A stretch of 64,000 bases of DNA from Massilia agilis. Its GTDB lineage: Bacteria; Pseudomonadota; Gammaproteobacteria; Burkholderiales; Burkholderiaceae_D. The notes beneath the pieces were generated by a model that made no database searches, had not been told where the DNA came from, and saw only the letters and a program-made list of their open reading frames with translations. The stretch covers positions 124,001-188,000 of the forward strand of contig NZ_JANUHB010000002.1 of the NCBI RefSeq assembly GCF_024756255.1, written 5' to 3'. The position numbers were made by a program, and so were the translations under genes. Below, piece by piece: positions 8,327 to 16,704 of this stretch (the stretch's first letter is position 1; each line of letters begins with the position of its first letter).

Positions 8327-9601
8327 TTACACCAGCGACAGCGCAAGGTCCACCAGCGTCAACCCGGCCGAGCAGGCCATCAGCACCGCCGTGATCCAGC
8401 CGGGCACCGCCAGCCGGCGCGGGATCACGAAGCGGCCCATGACCTTGGGGTTGCGCGCGATCGACAGCAGCAGGAACAGCAGCGGCACGCTCAGGATGCC
8501 GTTGATGACAGCACTGGCGATCAGCGCGCGGATCGGATCAATGCCGATGAAGTTCATCGCCATGCCCAGCAGCGTGGCCACCGCGATCACCGCGTAGAAC
8601 CGGCGTGCCTGGTAGGGCTTGTAATCGAGGCCGGTGCGCCAGCGGAACGCCTCGCCCATCGCGTAGCCGAGCGAACCGGCCAGGGTGGGCACCGCCAGCA
8701 AGCCGGTGCCGATGACACCGATCGCAAACAGCAGGAACGCATGGCGCCCCGCGACCGGCTCGAGCGCGCGGGCGGCCTGTTCGGCCGATTCCACCTGGGT
8801 GATGCCGTGCGCGTTCAGGGTCACGGCGGCGGTCAGGATGATGAAGAACATCACGGCATTGGACACCGCCATGCCCAGGTAGGTGTCCACCCGGATCTTC
8901 ATGAACTGCTGGCGCGCCTGGCTCGGCGCAATGCGCACCGGCGCCTCGTGCGGGGTGTTGCGCTGCTCCTCCACTTCCAGCGAGGACTGCCAGACGAACA
9001 GGTAGGGGCTGATCGTCGTGCCCAGCACCGCGGTGAGCATGGACAGGTAGCCATGCGAGAACTGCAGCCGCGGCACCAGCGTGTCGCGTGCCACGTCAGG
9101 CCACGGTATCTGCACAAAGAACACGATCCCGACGTAGGCGAACACGCACAGGCCCAGCCACTTGAGCAGCGACGAGTAGGCGGAATACGAGAGCAGGGTC
9201 AGCGCGACGACCGACACCACGCTGATCGCAACCGGGTACAGGTGCAGGCGGTCGCGTCCCAGCACCAGTTCCATCGACGCGGCCATGCCGCCGATGTCGG
9301 CGCCGATGTTGATGATGTTCGAGATCGCGATCAGCACCACGACCATGTACATCAGCGCGGGCGGATAATGCCGCCGGATGTTGCCGGCCAAGCCGTGGCC
9401 GGACACGCGGCCGATGCGCGCGCTGATCTCCTGCACCGCCGCCATCAGGGGAAAGGTGAACAGCGACACCCACAGCATGGCCGTGCCGAACCGGGCGCCG
9501 GCCTGCGAGTAGGTCGCGATGCCGCTCGGGTCGTCGTCGGCAACGCCCGTGATGAAACCGGGGCCAACCTGACGCAACGCTTCTTTCCACTCCGGCTTCA
9601 T
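8327..9601 (-). CDS. Nramp (SLC11)-related metal transporter, divergent motif group
   Basis: The 424-residue protein has about 11 membrane segments and the LeuT-like Nramp arrangement. The unwound TM1 motif is DDDPSGIATYSQ (residues 22-33) where classical MntH/Nramp proteins have DPGN. The TM6 motif is TISPYLFVWQ (196-205) where MntH has the Met-Pro-His (MPH) motif. The metal-coordinating Met and the TM1 Asn are therefore both missing, placing it in an Nramp-related branch rather than among proven manganese/iron importers. Magnesium, another divalent ion, or a non-metal substrate are all possible. It appears to be monocistronic. Confidence 0.85.
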   Translation of the reverse strand: MKPEWKEALRQVGPGFITGVADDDPSGIATYSQAGARFGTAMLWVSLFTFPLMAAVQEISARIGRVSGHGLAGNIRRHYPPALMYMVVVLIAISNIINIGADIGGMAASMELVLGRDRLHLYPVAISVVSVVALTLLSYSAYSSLLKWLGLCVFAYVGIVFFVQIPWPDVARDTLVPRLQFSHGYLSMLTAVLGTTISPYLFVWQSSLEVEEQRNTPHEAPVRIAPSQARQQFMKIRVDTYLGMAVSNAVMFFIILTAAVTLNAHGITQVESAEQAARALEPVAGRHAFLLFAIGVIGTGLLAVPTLAGSLGYAMGEAFRWRTGLDYKPYQARRFYAVIAVATLLGMAMNFIGIDPIRALIASAVINGILSVPLLFLLLSIARNPKVMGRFVIPRRLAVPGWITAVLMACSAGLTLVDLALSLV

Positions 9602-9627
9602 GGGTGGAGGCTAACACAGCTCGCACG

Positions 9628-9711
9628 GTAGGGTGGGCAGGTTTCCTGCCCACGCGTGCAAGCGGAGCACGCCTGGCCTGAACGCGTGGGCAGGAGACCT
9701 GCCCACCCTAC
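9628..9711. repeat. Palindromic intergenic repeat, GTAGGGTGGGC family, copy 1
   Basis: An 84-base element bounded by GTAGGG and CCCTAC. The left half is itself a hairpin (GTGGGCAGG, TTT, CCTGCCCAC). The right half is a near copy in inverse orientation (GTGGGCAGG, AGA, CCTGCCCAC), so the unit is a palindrome of palindromes, with CGCG next to the central spacer. It lies between the dehydrogenase-like gene's 3' end and the Nramp-like gene's 5' end. Three more copies are in this window. Confidence 0.85.
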
Positions 9712-9721
9712 GCTGCCGGAG

Positions 9722-11431
9722 TCAGCGCACCGGGGCGATGCGCCAGATCACGCCGCCGCCATCGTCGGCCACCAGCAGCGCGCCATCGGCCGCGACCGTC
9801 ACCGCCGCCGGGCGGCCCCAGACGTCGCGGTCCGACAGCACCATGCCGGTCATGAAGTCCTCGTATTCGCCGGTCGGCACGCCCTTCTTCATGAACACGC
9901 GCACCAGCTTGTAGCCGGTGCGGGTGCCACGGTTCCAGGAGCCGTGCAGCGCCAGGAAGATATCGCCCTCGTATTCCTTGGCGAAGGCGTGCTTCGCGCC
10001 CGCCGGCGCGTGGTACACCACCATGCCCAGCGGCGCCGAGTGGGCCTGCAGCAGCGTGTCCGGCACGATCGCCTTGCCCTTCAGGTCCGGACGCACGCCC
10101 TTCAAGCGCGGCTCTTCGTGGTCGCCGATGTAGTACCAAGGCCAGCCGTAAAAGCCGCCCTTCTTCACGCGCGTCACGTAATCCGGCGGCAGGTTGTCGC
10201 CGAGCTCGTCGCGCTCGTTCACGCTGCACATCAGCTCGCCGGTGCCGGGATAGACCAGCATGCCGACGCAGTTGCGCAAGCCCGTCGCATAGGTGCGGCG
10301 GTTGCCGCCGTCCGGATCGAAGGCGAGCACGGCGGCGCGGTCGGTCTCCACGCCCCACGCGCCGCCAAGGCCGTGCCTGGCTTCCCACTGCGCCAGCGGC
10401 TCGGGCGGCTGCGCGCCGATGTCGGCGGCGTAGTTGGTGGCCGAGCCAACCGACACGAACATCGTCTTGCCGTCCTCGGAGAAGGCCAGCGTGCGCGTGA
10501 CGTGGCCGCCCGAGGTCCCCGCCAGCTGCGCCACCACCACCTCGGGCTCGCCGCGCGCGGCCAGGTCGCCGTTCGAATACGGGAAACGCACCACCGAGTT
10601 CACGTTGGCCACGTACAGGTATTTGGGGTGGGCGCCGGACGGGTAGAACGCCATGCCATACGGCCGCGTGAGGCCGCTTGCGAACACGCTCGCGGTCTCG
10701 GCGGTCTCGCCGTTGGACGAACGCAGCAACTTGATCTGGCCCTTGGCCGGTTCGGCCAGGAAGATGTCGCCATTGGGTGCGCGCACCGGCAGCCGCCCCT
10801 TCTCTGGGTCGGTGGCGAAGATGCCCACCTTGAAGCCGGGCGGCACGGCCGGCAGCGCACCGTCCGGACGCGGCGCGAGCTTGGAACCGTTGCCCGCGCT
10901 GCTGCTGGCAAACGGCGCAACGAGCTCGGCTGCCGTGATGCGGTGCCGTTTGCCGGGCTTGTTCTCGCCCCATGCCGCCGCGTCCGCATGTGCCGCCGCG
11001 CCCGCCGCCGCTGCCGGCCCCTGCGCCAGGCCGCTCAGGCTGGCCAGGTAGTCGATCAGCGGCTCACGGTCCGCCTTGTCCGGCACCATCACCGGCATCG
11101 TCGTGCCCGGCACTGACTGCTCGGGATCGACAAGGAACACGTCGAGCTCGGCGCGGGTCCAGGTACGGCCGCTCGCGCCGGCCTTGGCCAGTGCTTCGGT
11201 ATAGTTGTAGCCGGGCGCCGAACCAAGCTTGCGCCCCAGCAGGCCATACAGGCTGGGGCCGGAGCGCGAACCCATCTTCGGATCAACCGTATGGCACTCG
11301 GCGCAATTGCTTTCAAAAAAGGTCTGGCCGACCGAGGGGGCGGCATGGACCGCGTTTGCCGCCGCCAGCGCGGCCAGCAGCACGGCGTGAACCGTCAGGA
11401 TCTTGCGTCGCAAGGGTTTTCTCCTCATCAT
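9722..11431 (-). CDS. Exported cytochrome c fused to PQQ-type sugar (sorbosone) dehydrogenase-like propeller
   Basis: After a basic Sec signal peptide (MRRKPLRRK, then a hydrophobic stretch ending AVHA) comes a class I cytochrome c domain. It has the heme site CAECH and a distal Met in TTMPVMVPD, about residues 30-135. An Ala-rich linker leads to a six-bladed propeller resembling the glucose/sorbosone dehydrogenase family (PYGMAFYPSG, GLRNCVGMLVYPGTGELMCSVNERDELGDN, GDIFLALHGSWNR). Such fusions are thought to pass electrons from a PQQ-bound sugar or aldehyde oxidation site to the attached heme in the periplasm; the substrate is inferred only. An in-frame start exists at 11452 but lacks a ribosome site; 11431 gives the better signal peptide. 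Confidence 0.85.
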   Translation of the reverse strand: MMRRKPLRRKILTVHAVLLAALAAANAVHAAPSVGQTFFESNCAECHTVDPKMGSRSGPSLYGLLGRKLGSAPGYNYTEALAKAGASGRTWTRAELDVFLVDPEQSVPGTTMPVMVPDKADREPLIDYLASLSGLAQGPAAAAGAAAHADAAAWGENKPGKRHRITAAELVAPFASSSAGNGSKLAPRPDGALPAVPPGFKVGIFATDPEKGRLPVRAPNGDIFLAEPAKGQIKLLRSSNGETAETASVFASGLTRPYGMAFYPSGAHPKYLYVANVNSVVRFPYSNGDLAARGEPEVVVAQLAGTSGGHVTRTLAFSEDGKTMFVSVGSATNYAADIGAQPPEPLAQWEARHGLGGAWGVETDRAAVLAFDPDGGNRRTYATGLRNCVGMLVYPGTGELMCSVNERDELGDNLPPDYVTRVKKGGFYGWPWYYIGDHEEPRLKGVRPDLKGKAIVPDTLLQAHSAPLGMVVYHAPAGAKHAFAKEYEGDIFLALHGSWNRGTRTGYKLVRVFMKKGVPTGEYEDFMTGMVLSDRDVWGRPAAVTVAADGALLVADDGGGVIWRIAPVR

Positions 11432-11518
11432 TCTTTTAGGTTCGCCCATCATAGGGCAAGAAGCTAACTTGCGATAAGTTTTTGATGTCTAACCCGGCAC
11501 AACCTGGAGGACGAATCG

Positions 11519-11725
11519 ATGAACGAAGAAACCCTGAATCTCAGCGTGCGCAAATTCCTGAAGATGGTGGGCGTCAAATCCCAGCACGAGATCGAACAGG
11601 CCGTCGCACGCGCGCTGGCCGCGCGCCAGATTCCCGCCGATGCGGTGTTGCCGGCAACAATGACGCTCGAGGTGGCGGGCCTGCAGTTGAAGGTGCGCTT
11701 CGACGGCGAGATTGCGCTCGAGTGA
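11519..11725 (+). CDS. Small DUF6494-like protein
   Basis: This 68-residue protein begins MNEETLNLSVRKFLKMVGV, continues with an alpha-helical IEQAVARAL segment and ends in a beta hairpin (LEVAGLQLKVRFDGEIALE). This is the typical form of the short DUF6494 family, which is widespread in proteobacteria and has no known role. A strong ribosome site (TGGAGG) lies 8 bases before the ATG. No signal peptide or membrane segment is visible, so it should be cytoplasmic. It is transcribed alone, divergent from the cytochrome fusion gene and convergent with the tRNA gene. Confidence 0.8.
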   Translation: MNEETLNLSVRKFLKMVGVKSQHEIEQAVARALAARQIPADAVLPATMTLEVAGLQLKVRFDGEIALE

Positions 11726-11739
11726 CTGCTGGAAGATTC

Positions 11740-11813
11740 GTAGGGTGGGCTCTTGAGCCCACGCGTTGTTCACGCGGCAGGTGCACCTGCGTGGGCTCAA
11801 GAGCCCACCCTAC
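11740..11813. repeat. Palindromic intergenic repeat, GTAGGGTGGGC family, copy 2
   Basis: A 74-base element again bounded by GTAGGG and CCCTAC. Both half-hairpins here read GTGGGCTC / GAGCCCAC, where copy 1 has GTGGGCAGG / CCTGCCCAC. The inner stem has changed on both sides while pairing is kept. It sits between convergent transcription units, the DUF6494-like gene and tRNA-Val. Confidence 0.85.
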
Positions 11814-11832
11814 ATGAACCGGCCATACAAAC

Positions 11833-11866
11833 AAAAAACGCTGCAGGCTTGCGCGTGCAGCGTTTT
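11833..11866 (-). terminator. Rho-independent terminator of tRNA-Val
   Basis: An 11-base-pair stem (AAAACGCTGCA pairing with TGCAGCGTTTT) encloses a 10-base loop. On the minus strand it is followed by a run of T. It starts 9 bases after the tRNA 3' end, so it should end the tRNA transcript. Confidence 0.8.
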
Positions 11867-11874
11867 AAAATTCT

Positions 11875-11949
11875 TGGTGGGAAGTGCAAGTTTCGAACTT
11901 GCGACCCCTGCAGTGTGAATGCAGTGCTCTACCCCTGAGCTAACCTCCC
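11875..11949 (-). tRNA. tRNA-Val (anticodon CAC)
   Basis: The minus strand folds as a standard 75-base cloverleaf with an encoded CCA end. The acceptor stem is GGGAGGT/ACTTCCC with one G-U pair. The D arm is GCTC/GAGC and the anticodon stem CTGCA/TGCAG with loop TTCACAC. The T arm is GCAAG/CTTGC with loop TTCGAAA. The anticodon CAC reads the valine codon GUG, frequent in GC-rich genomes. It lies downstream of dnaQ in the same direction. Confidence 0.95.
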
Positions 11950-12010
11950 GTTTGATCCGGGAGTGCTTCCCGTTCAACGAGGCGTATTATGACAGGTCTC
12001 TTTCTGTTTG

Positions 12011-12718
12011 TCACCCCTGTTGAGAATAATTTCTCCAAACACAGCTGCCTTTGGCCGCCTTGTCCAGCCCGCCCAGCACGCTTTCGTGGAGGGCTTCCTC
12101 TTCCGCGTTTGCCTTGAGCACGATGATCTCGCCCAGCGGCACCGCTTCCAGCAGGTCGCCCCCGATCGCCGCCTCGACCTCCACATCCATCGACAGCGTG
12201 TTCTGCCCGCGCGTCATCGCGAGGTAGACATCGGCCAGCAGCTCCGAGTCGAGCAATGCGCCGTGCAGCTTGCGGTGCGCGTTGGAGATGCCGTAGCGGT
12301 CGCACAGCGCGTCGAGCGAGTTGCGCTTGCCCGGGTGCAGTTCCTTGGCATGCACCAGGGTGTCGATCACGCCGGTGCAGTGCTCGGTGAACTCCGGCAG
12401 GCCCAGGCGCGAGAACTCGTGGTTCAAAAAGCCCAGGTCGAACGGCGCGTTGTGGATGATGATCTCGGCCCCGCGCACATACTCGCGCAGCTCCTCGACG
12501 ATCTCGTGGAACCTGGGCTTGTCGCTCAAGAACTCGGTGGTCAGGCCGTGCACTGCGAGCGCGGCCTCGTCGGAGTCGCGCTCGGGGTTGATGTAGCGGT
12601 GGAAGTTGTTGCCGGTGAGCTTGCGGTTGAAGATTTCAACGCAGCCGATTTCGATGATGCGGTCGCCAGTGCGGGGATTTAAGCCTGTGGTTTCGGTATC
12701 GAGGACAATCTGGCGCAT
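12011..12718 (-). CDS. dnaQ: DNA polymerase III epsilon subunit (3'-5' proofreading exonuclease)
   Basis: The 235-residue protein shows the DEDDh exonuclease motifs: Exo I VLDTETTGLNPRTGDRIIEI (Asp and Glu ligands), Exo II IIIHNAPFDLGFLNHE, and Exo III with the general-base His in HRKLHGALLDSELLADVY. The C-terminal segment after residue 185 should be the part that binds the alpha subunit. It removes mismatched nucleotides during replication. Its own promoter seems to lie in the gap to rnhA. The order gloB, methyltransferase, rnhA, dnaQ is the same as in E. coli, although there rnhA and dnaQ are divergent and here they are co-oriented. Confidence 0.96.
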   Translation of the reverse strand: MRQIVLDTETTGLNPRTGDRIIEIGCVEIFNRKLTGNNFHRYINPERDSDEAALAVHGLTTEFLSDKPRFHEIVEELREYVRGAEIIIHNAPFDLGFLNHEFSRLGLPEFTEHCTGVIDTLVHAKELHPGKRNSLDALCDRYGISNAHRKLHGALLDSELLADVYLAMTRGQNTLSMDVEVEAAIGGDLLEAVPLGEIIVLKANAEEEALHESVLGGLDKAAKGSCVWRNYSQQG

Positions 12719-12748
12719 GGAGTGTTACGGATGAGTTGGCACGTCGCG

Positions 12749-12754
12749 AGTATA
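12749..12754 (-). promoter_or_regulatory. Candidate extended -10 element for dnaQ
   Basis: The minus strand reads TGC-TATACT, an extended -10 box, 30 bases before the dnaQ ATG. That would give a leader of roughly 25 bases. No convincing -35 box is visible, as is common with extended -10 promoters. Confidence 0.45.
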
Positions 12755-12771
12755 GCAAACCCGCGGCCCGC

Positions 12772-13212
12772 TCATCGACGCACCGACGCCACACCCCGGT
12801 TGGCCAGCACGTCGGCGCGCTCGTTGCCGGGATGGCCGTTGTGGCCGCGCACCCAGCGCCATTCGACGTCGTGCTGCTGCTGTGCCGCGTCGAGCGCGCG
12901 CCACAAATCCTCGTTCTTCACCGGCTCCTTGGTCGAGGTCTTCCAGCCGCGCGCCTTCCAGCCGTGAATCCACTCCGAGATGCCCTTCTGTACATACTGG
13001 CTGTCGGTGTGCAGCACCACCTGGCACGGGCGCGTCAGCGCGCCGAGGGCCTCGATCACGGCCTTCAGCTCCATGCGGTTGTTGGTGGTGTTCAGCTCGC
13101 CGCCGAAAATTTCCTTCTCGTGGCCGTTGGACACCAGGAGCGCACCCCAACCGCCCGCGCCGGGGTTTCCCTTGCAGGCGCCATCGGTGTAAATCTCTAC
13201 TTTCGTCGTCAT
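12772..13212 (-). CDS. rnhA: Ribonuclease HI
   Basis: The 146-residue protein has the catalytic D-E-D-D set. The first Asp is in [17 protein letters not shown], Glu in [16 protein letters not shown], the third in [14 protein letters not shown], and the last in [13 protein letters not shown]. It degrades the RNA strand of RNA-DNA hybrids in the cytoplasm. The start at 13212 begins [11 protein letters not shown], as in typical family members, and lies 7 bp after the methyltransferase stop. The longer frame starting at 13236 would overlap that gene and is less likely. The two genes probably share a transcript. Confidence 0.96.
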   Translation of the reverse strand: MTTKVEIYTDGACKGNPGAGGWGALLVSNGHEKEIFGGELNTTNNRMELKAVIEALGALTRPCQVVLHTDSQYVQKGISEWIHGWKARGWKTSTKEPVKNEDLWRALDAAQQQHDVEWRWVRGHNGHPGNERADVLANRGVASVRR

Positions 13213-13219
13213 GCCGCCC

Positions 13220-14002
13220 TTATTTGACTCGTTCATTCCTGTTTGCGGCCGGCACGGTCTGCGCGGCCTTGGTGGGTTTCTTGTTCCAGGCCGGCCCGAT
13301 CAGGCGCATGCCCTTGACCCGCTTGATCGCATGCACGATGTACACCGCGCCGAGGTAAGGCCACCACTTCTGGCCGGCCGATTCCATCACGGAAAAACGG
13401 TCGAGCCACTGCTCGGTGCGAAACGGCGGCGCGTAGCAGCCGAAATGGCTGCGGCTCTCGCCCAGATTCAACAATTTTAACCAGTCTTTCAGGCGCGGCA
13501 AAGAGATGAACTCGCCGGCGGCCGGCAGGTAATCGCTGCGCGTGATCTTGCCCACGCCCTGGCGCACGCCCCACATGCTGGCCGGATTGAAGCCGCAAAT
13601 GATGACCTGCCCTTCCGGGATCAGCACGCGCTCGACCTCGCGCAGCACCTGGTGCGGCTCGGCCGCGAACTCGAGCACGTGCGGCAGCACCACCAGGTCC
13701 AGGCTCTGCGAGGCGAACGGCAGGTCGGCAAAGTCCAGCGCCACCGCGACCTGCTTGCCATGGGTAATCGCCAGCTCGTCCACGGTCGACGTGCGCGTTG
13801 CCGCCTGCCACTTGTTGGGCATCCGGTTGGCCGCCAGCGCGTCGATTTGCGGCAAGCCGATCTGGATGGCGTTGAAGCCGAAGATGTCCGCCGTCAACTC
13901 GTCGAGGCAGCTCTGTTCCCACGCGCGCACGTAGGCGCCGGCCGGCGATTGCAGCCAGTGGTCGAGCGCTATAATGGATTTTTCGGATGCAGCACTATCC
14001 AT
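13220..14002 (-). CDS. SAM-dependent methyltransferase (YafS-like)
   Basis: The 260-residue protein is a class I methyltransferase. The methyltransferase-11 motif [23 protein letters not shown] is clear, with a post-motif strand [17 protein letters not shown]. The first SAM-binding glycine motif is poorly conserved ([14 protein letters not shown]), so the cofactor site may be altered. E. coli has yafS in the equivalent place beside gloB and rnhA. Its substrate is not established. It is transcribed towards rnhA and divergently from gloB, with only about 26 bp between the starts. Confidence 0.82.
   Translation of the reverse strand: MDSAASEKSIIALDHWLQSPAGAYVRAWEQSCLDELTADIFGFNAIQIGLPQIDALAANRMPNKWQAATRTSTVDELAITHGKQVAVALDFADLPFASQSLDLVVLPHVLEFAAEPHQVLREVERVLIPEGQVIICGFNPASMWGVRQGVGKITRSDYLPAAGEFISLPRLKDWLKLLNLGESRSHFGCYAPPFRTEQWLDRFSVMESAGQKWWPYLGAVYIVHAIKRVKGMRLIGPAWNKKPTKAAQTVPAANRNERVK
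13970..13975 (+). promoter_or_regulatory. Candidate -10 box for gloB inside the divergent gene
   Basis: A perfect TATAAT lies 54 bases before the gloB ATG, with TTGCAG about 15 bases upstream as a weak -35. It falls inside the first codons of the divergent methyltransferase gene, so transcription of one gene may interfere with the other. Confidence 0.5.
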
Positions 14003-14028
14003 GCCTACCCTTTGTCGAATCGAACACG

Positions 14029-14826
14029 ATGATGAACCCGCCGCAAAGTAGCCTTGCCGTTCTCGCCGTGCCGGCGTTCAAGGACAACTACCTGTGGCTG
14101 ATCCATGACGGAACCCATGCCGCCGTAGTGGATCCCGGCGACGCCGCGCCCGTCATGGAAGCGCTGGAGCGCCACAAGCTCGCGCTGACTGCCATTCTAC
14201 TCACCCATCACCATGCTGACCATATCGGCGGCGTGTCGCACTTGCTGTCGCGCTATGCGGTACCGGTATTCGGGCCGCGCCACGATGGCATTGTCGCAGT
14301 GACAAATCCACTCTCCGAAGGCGACCGCGTCGCGGTGCCGGGGCTGGACCTGGAGCTGGAAGTGCTGGACGTGCCGGGCCACACGCTGGGCCACATCGCC
14401 TACGTCAAGCGGCGCGGCGTGCGTGCGGTGTTTTGCGGGGATACCCTGTTTGCGGGCGGCTGCGGGCGGCTGTTCGAAGGCACGCCGGAGCAGATGGTGG
14501 ACTCGCTTGGCAAGCTGGCCGCGTTGCCGGATGACACGCTGGTGTATTGCGCGCACGAATACACCTTGTCGAACCTGCGCTTTGCCGAGGCTGTCGAGCC
14601 TGGCAACGAAGCGCTGATCCGCCGCATCGCCGACGAGAGCGCCAAGCGTGCGATGAACCTGCCGACTGTACCGTCCAACATCGGCAGCGAGAAGGCGACC
14701 AATCCTTTCCTGCGTTATGCCGAGCCGGCGATTGCCGACAGCCTGGTCAAGGCCGGGAAACTGGCGCCGGGCGCCGGCCCGGTACAGGTGTTCGCGGCGT
14801 TGCGCGAGTGGAAAAACGTTTTCTGA
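14029..14826 (+). CDS. gloB: Hydroxyacylglutathione hydrolase (glyoxalase II)
   Basis: The 265-residue protein has the metallo-beta-lactamase zinc site [10 protein letters not shown], plus later ligands in [29 protein letters not shown] and [11 protein letters not shown]. The C-terminal glyoxalase II domain ends in [15 protein letters not shown]...[10 protein letters not shown]. It converts S-lactoylglutathione to lactate and glutathione, the last step of methylglyoxal detoxification. Two adjacent ATG codons (14029 and 14032) could start it; the longer frame from 13987 lies inside the divergent gene and is not needed for the fold. Confidence 0.96.
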   Translation: MMNPPQSSLAVLAVPAFKDNYLWLIHDGTHAAVVDPGDAAPVMEALERHKLALTAILLTHHHADHIGGVSHLLSRYAVPVFGPRHDGIVAVTNPLSEGDRVAVPGLDLELEVLDVPGHTLGHIAYVKRRGVRAVFCGDTLFAGGCGRLFEGTPEQMVDSLGKLAALPDDTLVYCAHEYTLSNLRFAEAVEPGNEALIRRIADESAKRAMNLPTVPSNIGSEKATNPFLRYAEPAIADSLVKAGKLAPGAGPVQVFAALREWKNVF

Positions 14827-14864
14827 CGCTGCTTGGCGGCAGCTGCCCACTTCCAACTCCCACC

Positions 14865-14974
14865 CCGTCGTTCCGGCGAAAGCCGGAACCCATGCATCGC
14901 ATGCACAACTGGCGACGTCGAGCGTAGCCGTCAGGCGATCTCAGCATGGGTCCCGGCCTGCGCCGGGACGACGG
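14865..14974. repeat. Inverted intergenic repeat, CCGTCRTYCCGGC family, copy 1
   Basis: Two hairpin-forming half-units face each other. The left reads CGTTCCGGC, GAAA, GCCGGAACC. The right reads GGTCCCGGC, CTGC, GCCGGGACG, ending ACGACGG. Outer sequence CCGTCG pairs with CGACGG and CCATG with CATGG. It lies between the convergent genes gloB and aceB. Confidence 0.85.
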
Positions 14975-14993
14975 CGGTTGCTGTTTCCGCGAT

Positions 14994-16583
14994 TTAGATT
15001 TCCTCGTACAGCGGCAGCGTCAGGAACTCGGCAAAGTCCTCCGACGTCGACATCTGCTCGAAAATCTCGGCAGCGCGCACATAGCTCGGGTTGTCGCCGT
15101 TCGGCGCCACCGCCTTCACCTTGGCCAGTTCCTGCGGGATCATCGCGCGCACCATTTCGGCGGTCACCTTGCGGCCGTCTTCCAGCACGCCCTTGGGCGT
15201 ACGGATCCACTGCCACACCTGCGAGCGGCTGATCTCGGCGGTGGCGGCGTCTTCCATCAGGTTGTGGATCGGCACGCAGCCGTTACCGGCCAGCCATGCA
15301 CCCAGGTAGTGGATGCCGACGTTGATGTTGTAACGCAGGCCGTCCTCGGTGATCGGCGCTTCCGGACGGAAGTCAAGCAGGTCGGCCGCGGTCACCTGCA
15401 CGTCGTCGCGCTGCTTGTCGATCTGGTTGGGACGATCGCCGAGCACCTTCGTAAATTCGGTCATCGCCAGCTCGACCAGGCCCGGGTGCGCCACCCAGCC
15501 ACCATCGTAGCCATCGGTCGCATCGCGCGACTTGTCGGCACGCACGCCGCCCATCGCGACCTCGTTCTTGGCCGGATCGTTCTTGATCGGGATGAGCGCC
15601 GACATGCCGCCGATGGCCGGGGCGCCGCGCTTGTGGCAGGTCTTGAGCAGCAGCAGCGCGTAAGCGCGCATGAACGGCGAGGTCATCGTGACCTTCGGAC
15701 GGTCGGCCAGGCAGAAGTTCTTGTCGAGCTTGAACTTCTTGATGCACGAGAAGATGTAGTCCCAGCGGCCCGCGTTCAGGCCGGCGCTGTGCTCGCGCAG
15801 TTCGAACAGGATCTCGTCCATCTCGAACGCGGCCAGGATCGTTTCGATCAGCACGGTGGCCTTGATCGTGCCCTGCGGCAGGCCAAGCTCGCACTGGGTC
15901 ATGATGAAGATGTCGTTCCACAGGCGCGCCTCGAGGTGCGACTCCATCTTCGGCAGGTAGAAGTACGGGCCGGCGCCGCGCGCCAGCTGCTCCTTGGCGT
16001 TATGGAACATGAACAGCGCAAAGTCGAAGATACCGCCGGAGATGCGCTTGCCGTCCACCAGCACGTGCTTCTCGTCCAGGTGCCAGCCGCGCGGGCGCAC
16101 GACCAGGGTCGCCACCTTGTCGTTCAGCTTGTACGACTTGCCGCCCTGCTCCAGCGAGATCGTGCCGCGCACGGCGTCGCGCATGTTCAGCTGGCCGGTG
16201 ATCTGGTTGTCCCAGTTCGGCGTGTTCGAATCCTCGAAGTCGGTCATGTAGCTGTCCGCGCCCGAGTTGAGCGCGTTGATCACCATCTTGCGCTCGACCG
16301 GGCCGGTGATCTCCACGCGGCGGCATTCGAGCGCCTTGGGGATCGGCGCGATCTTCCAGTCGCCGGCGCGGATGTGCGCGGTTTCCGGCAAAAAGTCGGG
16401 GCGCTCGCCGGCGTCCAGGCGACGGGCACGTTCGGTACGGGCAGCCAGCAGCTGCTGGCGGCGCGGCTCGAACTCGCGCGACAGCTTGGCAACCAGTTCC
16501 AGCGCCTCCGGCGTCAGGATCTGTTCGTAGCCGGGCTTGATCTCGGCCCGGATTTCCATTCCGGCTGGGGTGACGATGGCCAT
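14994..16583 (-). CDS. aceB: Malate synthase A
   Basis: The 529-residue protein matches the glyoxylate-bypass malate synthase A form in length and motifs: MTDFEDSNTPNWDN, the basic active-site strand VVRPRGWHLDEKHV, VLIETILAAFEMDEI and GGVRADKSRDATDGYDGGWVAHP. It condenses glyoxylate with acetyl-CoA to give malate. This lets the cell grow on acetate or fatty acids when paired with isocitrate lyase, which is not in this window. The start at 16583 has AGGAG upstream; the frame further upstream has no initiation site and no homologous sequence. A LysR gene diverges from it across a palindrome. Confidence 0.97.
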   Translation of the reverse strand: MAIVTPAGMEIRAEIKPGYEQILTPEALELVAKLSREFEPRRQQLLAARTERARRLDAGERPDFLPETAHIRAGDWKIAPIPKALECRRVEITGPVERKMVINALNSGADSYMTDFEDSNTPNWDNQITGQLNMRDAVRGTISLEQGGKSYKLNDKVATLVVRPRGWHLDEKHVLVDGKRISGGIFDFALFMFHNAKEQLARGAGPYFYLPKMESHLEARLWNDIFIMTQCELGLPQGTIKATVLIETILAAFEMDEILFELREHSAGLNAGRWDYIFSCIKKFKLDKNFCLADRPKVTMTSPFMRAYALLLLKTCHKRGAPAIGGMSALIPIKNDPAKNEVAMGGVRADKSRDATDGYDGGWVAHPGLVELAMTEFTKVLGDRPNQIDKQRDDVQVTAADLLDFRPEAPITEDGLRYNINVGIHYLGAWLAGNGCVPIHNLMEDAATAEISRSQVWQWIRTPKGVLEDGRKVTAEMVRAMIPQELAKVKAVAPNGDNPSYVRAAEIFEQMSTSEDFAEFLTLPLYEEI

Positions 16584-16689
16584 GTGCAATGCTCCTGTTT
16601 TCGAAAGTTGAGGAAATCTGTCGTGCTGCACTGCGAAGCAGTATATGCCAGCAGCGCGTTTATCATCACTCAAGTATATTCACTCCGCC

Positions 16690-16704
16690 GTATCTAAACG
16701 ATAC
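16690..16704. promoter_or_regulatory. Palindrome with LysR-box (T-N11-A) form between aceB and the LysR gene
   Basis: The 15-base sequence GTATCTAAACGATAC has perfect 5-base arms. It contains TATC-N5-GATA, which fits the T-N11-A rule for LysR operators. It lies 40 bases before the regulator's ATG and about 107 bases before the aceB ATG. This is a usual spot for an autoregulatory site that also controls the divergent gene. A second partial arm, TGTATC, occurs near 16731-16736. Confidence 0.6.

Noticed and set aside
13987..14028. Longer N-terminus for GloB starting at 13987
   Set aside because: The extra 14 residues come from DNA that is the start of the divergent gene, lack family similarity and follow the likely promoter too closely.
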